The notes beneath the pieces are model-generated. The model had not been told where the DNA came from. It searched no databases and saw only the letters and a program-made list of their open reading frames with translations. The position numbers and the translations under genes were made by a program. DNA of 64,000 nucleotides from Apricaphanius iberus (lineage: Eukaryota > Chordata > Actinopteri > Cyprinodontiformes > Aphaniidae). Where the stretch lies: positions 1 through 64,000 of the forward strand of contig JAPXFQ010001495.1 of the NCBI GenBank assembly GCA_028564705.1, given 5' to 3'. Shown here in pieces: positions 33,112 to 44,860 of this stretch (position 1 is the first letter of the stretch; each line of letters starts with the position of its first letter).

Positions 33112-33258
33112 GCCGCTTTGGCAGAGTGGATAACACACATAACTGTGACAAGGCTTATAGTGGTTTGAATTTTGGTTCAGTCATCATTGTACACTTTCTT
33201 ACACATCTATCTTTTGGGTTGCCTGCAGGAAAGTAGGCTATGAACATAAGCATTTTTT
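33112..33258 (+). repeat. tRNA-like repeat, arm 1
   Basis: CTTTGGCAGAGTGGATAAC resembles a tRNA A-box region and GGTTTGAATTTTGG a weak B-box. It ends GGAAAGTAGGCTATGAACAT. It matches, inverted, 33750-33912. Probably an old tRNA-derived SINE. Confidence 0.5.
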
Positions 33259-33749
33259 AAACCGGGGACATTTCCACGGTAATATTTATAAATTATACTT
33301 TTTTCCCCACCTCATAAACACCAGATGTGGGATTTTTTTAACCGTGCAGGTCTAACATCAACGTATGCTCCTGTTGCTATTTTTCATATAATCAGTTTCC
33401 CAACTGATATTCCGCTATCTTAAACAGTTTATTTATGTGCAAATGTAATCTCTTTGCGTTCAAAATTGGGCACTGTACCAACTAGTAAGGGGTTAACTCA
33501 CATCTCTTTTATGCAAGGTGTTTATGCTGCGCCACCTGCTCTATACATCTATGCAGATAGCACAGGACTGTGCCTGTTTCCAGGGGGCAAGGTGGTGGTT
33601 ATGATTTATGGCCCATTTCTCTGCCATTTTTCAGCCATGCAACACATTTTGCAACTGGTTTGTCTTCAGATATTGGATTTGTTGTGCATGGTCCCTGCCA
33701 GGCTATAGATGGCTACAAAACTGTTAGTTATAAATATGACACCTACGTT

Positions 33750-33912
33750 TATAGCTTACTTTCCCGAAGGAGCCCAAGCCAATATACATGCGTTTCCTCT
33801 GCAACCAATAATGTATTTTTGATCATAGCGTGCTCCGACGACAGGATTCCATTCGACGATACCCGAGTCCCAAACGCGGGAGTTAACCACGTTAACCACT
33901 CTGCCAAAGGAG
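33750..33912 (-). repeat. tRNA-like repeat, arm 2 (inverted copy)
   Basis: On the minus strand: CCTTTGGCAGAGTGGTTAAC, a GACTCGGGTATCGTCGAAT stretch, and GGGAAAGTAAGCTATAAACG. It is the inverted counterpart of 33112-33258. The two enclose about 500 bp with no recognisable gene. Confidence 0.5.
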
Positions 33913-33930
33913 CAACATATACTATCTCAC

Positions 33931-34395
33931 GGAGCATAGTGGCGCAGCTGGTAGCGCAGCTCACCTCACACCTAGAAGGTCCTGGGTTCGATTCCTGCCG
34001 GGGACGCTGAGGGTGTGTTTGCTCCTCCATATCATCAGCACCCAGGGGTTGGCGAAAGGGCCTATCTGTGTGGAGTTTCCATGTTCTCCCCGTGTTCCCT
34101 TGAGTAGTTAATGTGAGCTACTCCCACAAAAACATGCATCAGTTCTGGGAAGTATACAGCCTCCTCCTGGCTGGTATAAGGTGATCCTTCCACATGCTAT
34201 TTCCAGCTGGGGAAACCCTGCCCCGTTCAGGTGAAAAGAAGGGCCTACTCACTCCTCAGGCAAGAAGGAGGCTTCAGCTTCAATGCAGGGCCCTCCCACA
34301 GTTAGCAGAGGGAGAGCAATGCCCAGAACTGGAACTAGGTAGGGGCACTGGATGATAAATAATGGGAAAAAACCGTGGGATAAAAATGAAAAAAC
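33931..34395 (+). mobile_element. tRNA-derived SINE (465 bp) with 15-bp target duplication
   Basis: A-box TGGCGCAGCTGGTAGCGCAG and B-box GGGTTCGATTCC lie at the head, followed by an unrelated body and an A-rich tail (TAAAAATGAAAAAAC). It is flanked by perfect direct repeats CATATACTATCTCAC at 33916-33930 and 34396-34410. Confidence 0.9.
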
Positions 34396-34410
34396 CATAT
34401 ACTATCTCAC

Positions 34411-34737
34411 CAGGGCCCATTATCAATTGGACAGGATTCCCAACACTGTCACATATGAGTTATGAATCACTGCCCAAGTTTAATAAATGGAGCAGATATA
34501 ATAAACATAGCAGAGAAATTCTAATGAAGAATAAAACGGAATTGTTTTCATAATTATTTTTCTTTTTTTAAAAGATTTATTAACAATTTTATATTATTGC
34601 GGAAATTATAGCGTAACAGTTTTTTCTTATTGCGGAAATTATAGTGTAATACAATAACAGAAAAATCGCCATAAGTCCACTCGCAGAAAGATTTCCGGTT
34701 TCACACACAACCCAGCAATTAATATTTAGAATAGATT
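34411..34737. other. no gene recognised
   Basis: AT-rich sequence. GCGGAAATTATAG occurs twice (about 34598 and 34633). Its right end is an inverted copy of the segment at about 32870-32906. Confidence 0.5.
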
Positions 34738-34950
34738 TTGTTATGTGGAAAATATGAAAAACAAGAAATTTTTCATTTTTAGTTCCTCATTAAAAATCAA
34801 ATAACAAAAAAATCAATCAGATTTTTATTTTTTTATTTTCGTTTATCATTTGAAAATGGAAAGGACGAGTGATACACGGATTGATTGGGTTCGTGATCTG
34901 TTTTTTTTCATTTGAAACAAAAGTATAAAAAAAGGAAATATTACAATGTT
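34738..34950. repeat. AT-rich inverted-repeat arm (partner 30350-30545)
   Basis: See 30350-30545. The complementary sequence here reads, on the minus strand, CAATCCGTGTATCACTCGTC. Confidence 0.55.
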
Positions 34951-35467
34951 TTTGTTTTTTTCCGGTTTTTTTTGTTTCAAACAAAAAATGAATTGGCTAA
35001 ATGTACCCGGACCCCCCTCCCCCACCCCAGCCTAATGTTTCTTATGGTGGCTTTAATGTCTGGGGGGTTGTTTTCTATTGTCTGGGTCTTCTGCCCCCTA
35101 GTGGGAACAGGACAAAGATGAAAACCTTTTTTCCCTTCGGTCCAAAATAAGACAATATTAATCCCCTCATTCTGCATATGGTGCGCCACTTGATGCTAGC
35201 TGCAATACCACAGTTGGCCGGTATCTGTCTGTGTAATGATGCTGTCTGTTTGACTACTCTAGATATTTAAACCCTGACAGACAAGGTGCTCTTCAAGTCG
35301 ACTTTTTAAAAGTATCATTTGTGCAAAATATTAATAATAAACAAGAGCTGCAGAAACAAGCGTTGATGCAGCACTGTGTCTGACATAAAAAAAGAAGGGG
35401 GGATGCATGATTCCAGCAGGTCAGTAGATCTTATATCGGGTCCAGTTCAGCTCATTCAAATTATAAT
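34951..35467. other. no feature recognised
   Basis: Poly-T rich, then unique-looking. No ORF support. Confidence 0.5.
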
Positions 35468-36045
35468 TTAAAAGTACTTTATTGATCCCAAAGGGAAATT
35501 TAGTGCTGTTGTAGCTCATAACTAATTCATTCTTCAAGGAGTTGTAGATCAGAATCAGAACAGAAAGGGTTTATTACCAAATGTTGGGCAGATTTACAAC
35601 ATTGGGAAATTGCTGCGGTACGTTGTGTAAACATATGAAAAAGAGAAACACTTACATAAAAATAAAATGTGCTAAACAGATTGACGTAAACATGAGTGCA
35701 GGTAACGATCAGTGCAAATCAGACAGGTGAAGAGGAACACAATATGTGTCATGTGACTGATACAAAGCAGGTGGTGGGAACGGTCTTCTTGTTATTGTTC
35801 ATGAGTCAGACAGTAGAGGCGAAGACCATGATCGCTGTGGGCAGAAAGGATTTCCTGTAGCAGTCTGTGTTGGAGCGTAACTGAAGAAGCCTCCGACTGT
35901 AGATACTCTGTTCCCATAGGATTGTCTCATGAAGAGGATGCTCAGGGTTTACCATAATTGTTTTAATTTGATGATAAATCCTTCTTTGCATCATTATCTC
36001 GAGGTGTTCCACAGTCGTCCCCAGAGCAGAACCAGAACAAAACCA
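35468..36045 (-). mobile_element. Rex1 LINE 3' fragment
   Basis: The minus-strand frame 35806-36012 (MEHLEIMMQRRIYHQIK, HPLHETILWEQSIYSRRLLQLR, CYRKSFLPTAIMV) matches the Rex1 C-terminus at 17655-17830. At the left end, AGTACTTTATTGATCCCAAA is the reverse complement of the Rex1 3' tail (GATCAATAAAGTA). The sequence between 35560 and 35800 looks like a second, longer Rex1 3' UTR variant. Confidence 0.75.
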
Positions 36046-37490
36046 GCCTTCTTAATTCTTAAATGTAACATATTCTCATTCAGACTCTCATTTTTATTCT
36101 TAGTTCAGATGGGGTGGGTGTTGGTCTGTGTGAGTAAAGCTTTACAATCTGGCTTAAATGTACTACTTAGCTATGTATCCTGTCTTTAGTGGGATTAAAG
36201 TTTTGCAAATTTTTACACCAAGTTTTTTTCTATAAATCCCAAACTTGGTGTAGACGCTGTTTTGTGTGTTAGCATGTTTTATAAAAGATGCCCCAGATGA
36301 GGAAGCGACTGGGGCTGTTATTTATGTTAGACATTTGCAGTTACATGGCAGCACAGCCTGCTGTGAGAGCTCTGGGCCCACTGCTCAGTTAAAACTGTAA
36401 CAATCATACGTGCTTCATGTTAGTGTCTCCGATATCACCTTAAAAAGTCACTACTTTTGTCGCTAGTCGGTTTTTAAAAAGAAGTGGTTAGGAGTCTAAA
36501 GACTTTAAATATAGCAACACAGTTGCTAGGTTGGCAGCGCTTCTACCATCATATTACAGCCTGGATGGGATAAAGTCACATGACTTTACGTAGTCACGTG
36601 ACTCAACACCAGCACTACACCTATCTTAAAGGGACATGACACCACTAAACTAGATCACATCGTTAAATTTTTTTTAAATACCAAATTAACCAACATGGGC
36701 AAAATGCCTTCAGCAACAGTCATACATTTCAGTATCAGTAAACCTGTTGAGGTTGATCAAATTATTTCCTGCACCATTATATATATATATATTTTTTTTT
36801 TATCGCACAAACTGATTTCCTGGATTATTTTTTAAATATTCTATCCCTCACAGTAGAAGTACCTCTATGATGAAAATTGTAGATCTCGTCATTTTAACAA
36901 CTCCAACAATCAGTGGCTGATAAATATTTTTTAGTGGTTTTATGTGTTGGTCATAAATTTGTTATTTGTAATTAAATCCATTTTGAATTTCTTGCTAGTT
37001 CTTAAAGCTTTTACATTTGATCTCTCTATCTCTTTTGCCCTATATTCAGTTTTTTTAGATTGTTGGTTATAGTTCATCATTCTTTCTAAATGATTTTTAG
37101 GTGTTGGTCTTACATGTTTTTTTCCCCCACTGGTTGTCACATGTATTATTCTGTCATTTTTTTTTATTTTTGCCTTTCTTTGTTACCATTCTTTCTTTGC
37201 TTGAGCATATCTCCAGTGTTTCTTCATTACAGACAAGTACAGTTGAGATAATTCTTCCTTTGTGGCCACTTAACAGTCCACGGGTGATCATGTGAACTCC
37301 TTGTGTGTGTTTGTGTGTGTCTTGTGTTTGCAGTCATAAATGTCTATGTATGTGAATGATTGGTTGTGGTGTTTCTGTCCTATTTCCCCCCCACAAACTC
37401 TGTGAAGCACTTTGTGCGCCATTCTTTTTGTATCAAAGTTGTTTTACATAAAACGCTTGATAGCTAGATAGATTGATTGTTTGATTTTAG
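36046..37490. other. no gene; short (AT)n near 36777
   Basis: No supported reading frame. The ORFs at 36940-37140 and 37101-37295 look like chance. Confidence 0.5.
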
Positions 37491-37526
37491 TTTACATACA
37501 TACATATAGAAATATATATATGTATG

Positions 37527-37583
<57 letters not shown>

Positions 37584-37590
37584 TACATAC
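37491..37590. repeat. (TA)n / (TACA)n microsatellite
   Basis: TACATACATACATATAG at the left, then TATGTATG and a run of more than 20 TA units. Confidence 0.95.
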
Positions 37591-37842
37591 ATTTGGATAG
37601 AACTACAATCATATGTAACGTCCTCCTAGGGTCTAACCCATATCTTCTTAGTCCCGGTTAGCACACCCAGATTCCTGTCCAAAGCCAATATAAACTGTAT
37701 GAAAGTCAGCTTTGGAGAATCATATGATCCACTCAAACCGAGTTTCAACTACATAAATATACATTTGTTTTCTCTAGGCATCTTTACCCCTTCACAATAT
37801 TCACTTTTTTCACTTTTCACTTTTATTCATGGTGAACATCGT

Positions 37843-38236
37843 TCCAGATGATGCTCAAAGTCACCAAGCATCCTCCATGCTGTCTCTTCTCTGTCTTCTC
37901 AGACCCCCAGAAGGTCATGGCAGATGACCGCTCGTACTGAGCCAGGTTCTGGCTCTGGTTCTGCCGGAGGTTTCTTCCTGTTAAAGGGGAGTTTTTCCTC
38001 TCCACTGTCGCTACATGCTTGCTCAGTATGAGGGATTGCTGAGGAATTGCTGTGGTTGGAGTCTGCATGATCGGGCACAACCTCACATCGATGTCTCAGC
38101 ACAATCTGCTGGGATTGCTTACATAGAAAACTTTTAACTGATTGGAATGTTTGTGTAAAATGTTTTATGAAATTACTTTTGTTGTAAAGTGCCTTGAGAT
38201 GACATTTGTTATGAATTGGAGCTATATAAATAAAAG
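37843..38236 (+). mobile_element. L2 LINE 3' UTR (plus), left arm of a palindrome
   Basis: It contains GAGGTTTCTTCCTGTTAAA, GGAGTTTTTCCTCTCCACTG and the end GTAAAGTGCCTTGAGATGAC ... TATATAAATAAAAGGGAATTG. This is the typical 3' end of a fish L2 subfamily, also seen inverted at 58889, 62253 and 39965. Confidence 0.75.
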
Positions 38237-38331
38237 GGAATTGAATTTAATTTATATAGAACCAATTCACAACATATGTCATCTCAAGGCACTTTACAAA
38301 AAAAGTAAAAAGTTTTCTATGTAAGGAATCC
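38237..38331 (-). mobile_element. L2 LINE 3' UTR (minus), start of right arm
   Basis: Runs TTTAATTTATATAGAACC ... GTCATCTCAAGGCACTTTAC ... TTTCTATGTAAGGAATCCCAG, mirroring the left arm. It is interrupted at 38331 by the 38332-39964 insertion and resumes at 39965. Confidence 0.75.
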
Positions 38332-39964
38332 CAGCCACACCTGTCACAGGTCACACTCTGTCAGGAATATTACCCTGACAGGTTGCCTGGAAACTTCTAT
38401 TGGATATGTGAACAACTTCAAAGTCTTTGGATCAGCGTCTCTATTCAAACAAAATCCGCGCTATTTCAACAGAGCTGGAATTAAACTACTGGCTGCTAAT
38501 ATCTTTGCACATTTAAACAACACTCCTCCAAGACTGTCTAAACAAAGCTTACCCAAGGTCAACGCCTCAACTCAGCCCACAGATAAACATCCTAAGAGAG
38601 TCTCAAAACACAGTTTGCCGAAGGTCAGCGCCTCAGCTCAGCATGTTGATAATAATAGATCATTTGATGGGGCATCCAGCCTCTCACAGACCTCTGACAA
38701 CGACAATGAAAACTCAGCAAAACTCGGCTCATCGATAGAATTCTGCAAAAAATTACAGGAACAAATTATAAAAGGAACTCAGCTAACTCCAAGATTCTCA
38801 CTCAGGTCTATTGGACATGATGATTCTCTTATCTCGGACGTTTGATGTTCTCAGCTTCCAGATTTATACCCAAGAAAACTCTTCAACCAGCACAAGTCTG
38901 GTTACTGAGAAAATAGCATTCCTGTGATTATAAGCAGAAGAACTTACAAATCCGAGTCCCCCCGCATCATGTAAAATCTCATAAATCACCTGTCAGAATA
39001 ATTTAAAAACTAACAACGCATCTTTTAAATTAGCATCACTCAATATTTGGTCACTATCAAATAAATCTTTTCTAATCAATGACTTTATTACTAATCATAA
39101 TTTACAGGCTCAGTTTTTATATGAAACTTGGTTAGATACAAATAATCGAAGCTCCTCAATGTCGGAAGCCATTCCTCCTAATCATAACTTTCTAACTGAA
39201 AGCAGGAAATAAAGAAGGGGGGGACTGGGCACAATTTAAAAAGAACACCGAACTTTGAAAAAATATGTCTGTCTATTTCACTCCTTCGAATACCTTGCTA
39301 CAGAGATAAAAGAGCCGAACAAGGTCTTAGCCATAAATATGTACAAACCCCCCAAAGCTAGCTCAGACTTCATTAATGACCTCAATGACCTTCTTTCTGT
39401 AATATGTATTGAATATGACCAACTAATTATTGTGGGAGATCTGAACATTTATACTGACAACCCCCAGGATAGACGGACTAAAACACTAAGTGATACTCTC
39501 CATAACTTTGGTCTAACCCAACATGTCAATCAGCCAACACACAAACAAGGTCACACTTCAGACCTAATCATTAGCAAAGGACTGAAAATCTCTAACATCT
39601 CCGTAGTGGATGTTGCATTATCTGACCACCAGACCGAAAGAAAATGGAGGAAAACTCAACTCCTGGTTCACTATGAGATCTACAAAAAAAAGCTGAACAA
39701 ATATAACTTAACTCTGAAAACTGCAAGAGAAACATTCCTTTCTGAAATCATTAACAGAGACATTAATAACACTCAGTCTATTCGCAACAGTTGAAAGACT
39801 AACCAATCCTCCAGTGACAGCAGCTTCTGAGCTACACTCCACTAGGCCCTGTAGTGAATTTGCCAACTTCTTCACTGAAAAAATTCTAGAAATCAGAAGA
39901 TCAATCTGTAAAGCGGCTCCCAACCCACCACCATTTTCATTCCCATGTATAAATAAAAATATTT
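38332..39964 (+). mobile_element. L2 LINE piece (ORF1 end plus endonuclease) inserted in the L2 3' UTR
   Basis: The frame 38408-38845 begins with FKVFGSASLFKQNPRYFNRAGIKLL, the end of an esterase-like L2 ORF1, followed by a Ser/Lys-rich linker with two near-repeats (SKQSLPKVNAS / SKHSLPKVSAS). After stops, 39255-39794 gives LIIVGDLNIYTDNP (GDFN motif altered to GDLN), HTSDLIISKGL and VDVALSDH. It then jumps straight to ERKWRKTQLLVHYE, an internal deletion. The piece ends near TGTATAAATAAAAAT without a normal L2 3' end. The same 20-bp word (TTCTATGTAAGGAATCCCAG, one mismatch) lies at both edges, consistent with a target-site duplication. Confidence 0.7.
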
Positions 39965-40315
39965 CTATGTAAGAAATCCCAGCAGATTGCATTGAGTCAT
40001 CGGCGTGAGGTTGTGCCCGGATCATGCAGACTCCAACCACAGCAATTCCTCAGCAAACCCTCATACTGAGCAAACATGTAGCGACATTGTAGAGGAAAAA
40101 CTCCCCTTTAACAGGAAGAAACTTCCGGCAGAAGCCTGGATCAGTACAAACAGTCATCTGCCACGACCGTCTGGGGGTCTGAGAAGACAGAGAAGAGACA
40201 ACATGGAGGATGCTCGGTGACTTTGAGCATCATCTGGACCAACGCTCTCCATCCAGCAGGGGGCATTATAGCTGAGCAGGGTACCAGACCGGGTAGAGCT
40301 TCTATGGGGAGAAAA
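39965..40315 (-). mobile_element. L2 LINE 3' UTR (minus), rest of right arm
   Basis: Continues from 38331: GCAGATTGCATTGAGTCATC, CATGCAGACTCCAACCACAG, AACTCCCCTTTAACAGGAAG and ATGGAGGATGCTCGGTGACT, each the inverse of words at 37860-38110. Confidence 0.75.
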
Positions 40316-40319
40316 ACAT

Positions 40320-41420
40320 CCATTCATCCATCCATCATCTTCCGCTTATCCGGGGTCGGGTCGCGGGGGCAGTAGCCTAAGCAGAGAGGCCCAGACTTCC
40401 CTCTCCCCGGCTACTTGGGCCAGCTCCTCGGGAGGAATCCCGAGGCGTTCCCAGGCCAGCTGGGAGACATAAACCCTCCAGTGGGTCCTGGATCTTCCCC
40501 TGGGTCTCCTCCCGGTGGGACGTGCCCAGAACACCTCACCAGGGAGGCGTCCAGGAGGCATCCTGACCAGATGCCCGAGCCACCTCAACTAGCTCCTCTC
40601 GATGTGGAGGAGCAGTGGCTCTACTCTGAGCCCCCTCCGGTTGACCGAGCTTCTCACCTTATCTGTAAGGGAGAGCCCAGCCACCCTACGGAGGAAACTC
40701 ATATCAGCCTCCTGTATCTGCGATCTCGTTCTTTCGGTCACCACCGAGCGTTCGTGACCATAGATGAGGGTAGGAACGTAGATCTACCGCTAAATTGAGA
40801 GCTTTGCCTTTCGGCTCAGCTCTCTCTTCACCACGACAGACCGGTACAGCGCCCGTATAACTGCAGACACCTTACCAATCCGTCCATCGATCTTCTGCTC
40901 CATTTTTCCCTCATTCGTGAACAAGACCCCCAGATACCTAAACTCCCCCTCTTGAGGAAGGACCTCATCCCCGACCCAGAGAAGGCACTCTACCCTTTTC
41001 CGGCTCAAGACCATGGTCTCAGATTTGGAGGTGCTGATCCTCATCCCAGCCGCTTCACACTCGGCTGCGAACTGCTCCAACGAGAGCTGTAGATCACATT
41101 CAGATGAAGCCAACAAGATGACATCATCTGCGAAAAGCAGAGATCCGATCCTGAGGTCACCAAAACGGATCGCCTCAACACCTTGGCTGCGCCTAGAAAT
41201 CCTGTCCACAAACGTTATGAACAGGACCGGTGACAAAGGGCAACCTTGGCGGAGTTGAGGAGGGCTGCCGGACCGGGCTGCATCCTCCCCTCGCCGGATC
41301 GGGCTGAACACTCCATCTCCCTCTACTCCCAGCCTGGAAATCCAGGAGGAAAGAAGGAAGTAAGTGGGTAAGTATTGTAGTGCTCTTGCATCTCTCTTTG
41401 CTCATAGGACTGCACCCTCT
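40320..41420 (-). mobile_element. RTE-like LINE 3' half with (ATGG)n tail
   Basis: The 3' tail (CATCCATTCATCCATCC on the plus strand) lies at 40320. The minus frame 40346-40588 gives MRWLGHLVRMPPGRLPGEVF and EVWASLLRLLPPRPDPG, the classic C-terminus of an abundant fish LINE. Frame 40790-41311 gives QGCPLSPVLFITFVDRIS, an intact FADDVILLASS box, STSKSETMVLSRK, FRYLGVLFTNEG and VVKRELSRKAKLSI. Between the frames (40589-40790) the same protein continues with shifts. 5' truncated at about 41330-41420. The exact clade (RTE/BovB-like) is inferred. Confidence 0.8.
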
Positions 41421-41639
41421 CCAGAATCTATGTATTAGAGAGATAATATAATTGGTAAGTGATATAACTGGAGTAGATAAAGGCCCGCTCTTCCGAAGAC
41501 TCTGGCATTATCTTTGTCCATCACTTTCTATCCTTATAACCTGGTGTAAATCTGTTTCTGTCCTGATTCATAATTCAACCTTTGTTCAATTCTCTAATCA
41601 TTTTATTCTGGTAAATTAATACATTACTGTTAGAAATCG
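41421..41639. other. no feature recognised
   Basis: Short gap between two LINE copies. Confidence 0.4.
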
Positions 41640-44120
41640 GAGAGGGATTATAAGGTCTAGTGTGTATGTAAGTAACTTATCAAAAAGGAAGGTTTTAAGC
41701 CTAGTCTTAAAAACAGAAAGAGTATCTGCCTCATGAACTAAAACTGGGAGCTGGTTGCACAGGAGAGGAGCCTGATAACTAAAAGATCTGCCTCCTATTC
41801 TACTTTTTTAAATCCTAGAAACTACCAGTAGACCTGCATTCTGAGACCGAAGTGCTCTGTTAGGAACATATGGAACAATCAGATCTCGGATGTATGATGG
41901 AGATTGATTATTAAGGGCTTTATACGTAAGGGGGAGGATCTTAAACTCTATTCTGGATTAAACAGGCAGCCAATGGAGAGAAGCCAAAACAGGAGAAATG
42001 TGATCTCTCTTTTTAATATTCATCAGGACTCTTGCTGCAGCATTTTGGATCAACTGAAGGCTTTTAATTGCATTTTGTGGACTTCCTGATAATATGGAAT
42101 TACAGTAATCTAGCCTCGAAGTCACAAACGCATGGACAAGTTTCTCTGCATCACTCCTGGACAGGATGTTTCTAATTTTAGCAATATGGTGAAAGAAAGA
42201 AATCCTAGAAATCTGTTTAATGTGAGATTTAAATTACACAGAGGCTCTTTACATTATTACCAGAGGCCAAATTAATGCCATCCAGATGAAGTGATTGACC
42301 TAGCAGTTTCCTTTTTAAAGGTTCTGGTCCAAAGACAACAACCTCTGTCTTGTCTGAATTTAGGAGCAGGAAATTCAGAGTCATCCAAGTTTTTATGTCT
42401 TCCAGACATGCTTGTAATCTACCTAACTGATTGGTTTCATCAGGTTTTATGGATAAATATAATTGTGTATCATCAGCATAACTGTTGAAATTCACAACAT
42501 GTTGTCTAATTATTTTACCAATTGTAAGCGTATATATAGTAAAGAGAATCGGTCCAAGCACAGAACCCTGTGGTACTCCACAAGTAACCCTTGAGTGTGA
42601 AGAAGATTTATCATTGACATGAACAAACTGGAATATGTCGGACAGATATGATTTAAACCAGCCTAGTGCTGTTCCCTTTATCCCTACAACATGTTCGAGC
42701 CTTTCTAAGAGAATATTATGATCAACTGTGTCAAAAGCAGCACTGAGATCTAAGAAGACCAGAACAGTCACAAATCCATTATCTGCGGCCATTAGAATAT
42801 AATTAGTAACTTTTACAAGTGCTGTTTCAGTGCTATGATGTGCTCTAAAAACTGACTGAAATTCCTCAAACAGGTTGTTGCTGTTTAGATGCTCACATAC
42901 TTGATTAACAACTATTTTCTCAAGAATTCTGGATAAGAAAGGAAGGTTCGATATAGGTATGTAGTTAGCTAAATCATCTTGATCCAGGGAGGGTTTCTTA
43001 AGTAAAGGCCTAATTACAGCAACCTTAAATTCCTGTGGCATATATGCATTTATTAAAGATAGATTCATCATGTCTAGAATAGGGCCAGTAACCAGAGGGA
43101 ACACTGCCTTAAATAATTTGGCTGGTATTGGGTCTAACATACAAGTTGAGGGTTTATATGAAGCTAATATTTGTGGTAATTCAGAAAGTTCAACAGAATC
43201 AAAATGGTACAGACATAAACATGTTTCTACAGTTCTCTCTGATGCTTCCTCATTCTAAAAAGATACCAAGGATTGTTTTTATTTACCTCTATTAATGATG
43301 AGAACTATGCTGTTCTAGCTTTTCGAAGGGCGTTTTTTTATAAAGTGGTAGACTATTTTTCCAAGTTAGAAAGGAATCATTTAAATGTGTAGAGCGCCAT
43401 TTTCTCTCCATTTTCCTAGTATTCTGCTTTAAAGTACGCAACTCTGCATTAAACCAGGGAGCCAACCTCTTATTGGTGATTACCTTCATTTTTAAGGGGG
43501 CTACACTGTCTAGTGCCAAACGCAGTGATGAAGTAATACTTTGAACCAGACCATCAATTTCTGAAGGGTTAGTGTTGGAATTACTGCCATCCACTGTGGT
43601 ATTCTGAGACACATACGGAAACAAGAATGGAGCAGATTCTTTAAAACTTGTTACAGCATTTTCTGACAAAGATCTACTGTAATGAAATTTTCTTTCAGAT
43701 TTGGGAACATTGAGTAAAGTAAATTCAAAGGTTATCAAAAAATGGTCAGATAGGACTGGGTTAAGTGGGAGGACTATTAGTTCATCACACTCAATGCCAT
43801 ATGTCAGTACAATGTCTAAAGTGTGCCGACCAGAGTGTGTGGGTCCCTTCAGTTTCTGAGTAAATCCAATTGAGTGTAAGATAATATTAAATGCTTACTT
43901 TCAGTGTCCACCTGAATATTAAAATCCCCTACTATAATTACCTGATCATTGTTAAACTAAATCAGATAAAAAATCTGAGATCTGGTCCAAGAATTTAGTT
44001 CTTCCTCTAATCTATAGAGGAAGTATAGCTGTTCCCTCTGCTTAGCTTAAATACCCAAAACATTTGCTCTGTAACTCATTTATACGTAACACATTATCAA
44101 TAATGGATCCCCTGCTCCTC
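41640..44120 (-). mobile_element. L2 LINE (endonuclease remnant to C-terminus)
   Basis: From right to left: a broken endonuclease (about 44050-43740) with an LDIVLTYGIECDEL-like stretch and a following LSDH. Then frame 43292-43738 with LDSVAPLKMKVITNKRLAPWFNAELR, and frame 42229-43140 with RT motifs FLDLSAAFDTVDH, CGVPQGSVLGPILFTIY and an intact SYADDTQLYLS. Then comes C-terminal sequence in broken frames to about 41690 (words such as CCTCATGAACTAAAACTGGG match the other L2 copies). A frame break lies between 43140 and 43292. The RT box is intact but the endonuclease is not, so it is dead. Confidence 0.85.
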
Positions 44121-44860
44121 ATTAACATCAATGTTCTTATCCAGACTAGCAATGGTGTTTTTTTCTCAGCCAAAGCAGCAGTTTTCTTACACTGGTGAAA
44201 AACAATGGATTAGTGATGCTATCTTTTTTACCTCCTCTGATCCCGTGTTGTTACCAGGAAGGAAGGGGCCCCTTCCCCCTGCATCCTCTGATTATATATA
44301 CTGCTTAACTCGTCTGGAACCAACTCCTCAGATCTCACACACCTAGATGGCTGAGTGGGGAAGGGCCAGTGATTGGGTTTAACGCTTGGGTCAGGAAGGC
44401 ATAACCCTAACCATTACATCACCCTTACATATGAAAGACAAATAAGATGTGAAAAGACAGGCTAAGGAGTTAGGGTAAGAATATCTGAGTAGCTCCATTT
44501 AAGAAAGTGCAGAGCATCAAAAAACTGAAAATGAAATCCTCTACAGATGATCAGTGCTCATGGCAAATGGTCCTAATCCAGTGGATGTTCTCAGGGTCTT
44601 CATACATTACTATTGGTAAGGCTATGACAAAGTATGAATGGCTCCTGAGCTTCTGTGATCAACTTGCTGTACGTTGGCTCAGATTTGATGATTTAACATG
44701 ATGTTCTTGGTTCTGTTAGAGATCTGGAAAGCCTTGCTCACATATAAAGATGAACACCTAATTAGAAGCAGTGCTTTTTTCCACTCAACACCAAATAGTA
44801 CATCAACCTCTAAATAAAGAACTAGTCAGTCCAGAACAATTGTAATATTTATTTAACAGT
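44121..44860. other. no feature recognised
   Basis: The ORFs at 44131-44346 and 44507-44701 have no recognisable motif. Confidence 0.5.

Noticed and set aside
33118..33190. A functional tRNA gene
   Set aside because: A-box and B-box words are present but the stem pairing expected of a tRNA is not visible, and an inverted second copy exists; treated as an old SINE-like repeat.
37491..37590. Replication origin or scaffold element suggested by the long TA run
   Set aside because: A simple microsatellite explains it; no further evidence.
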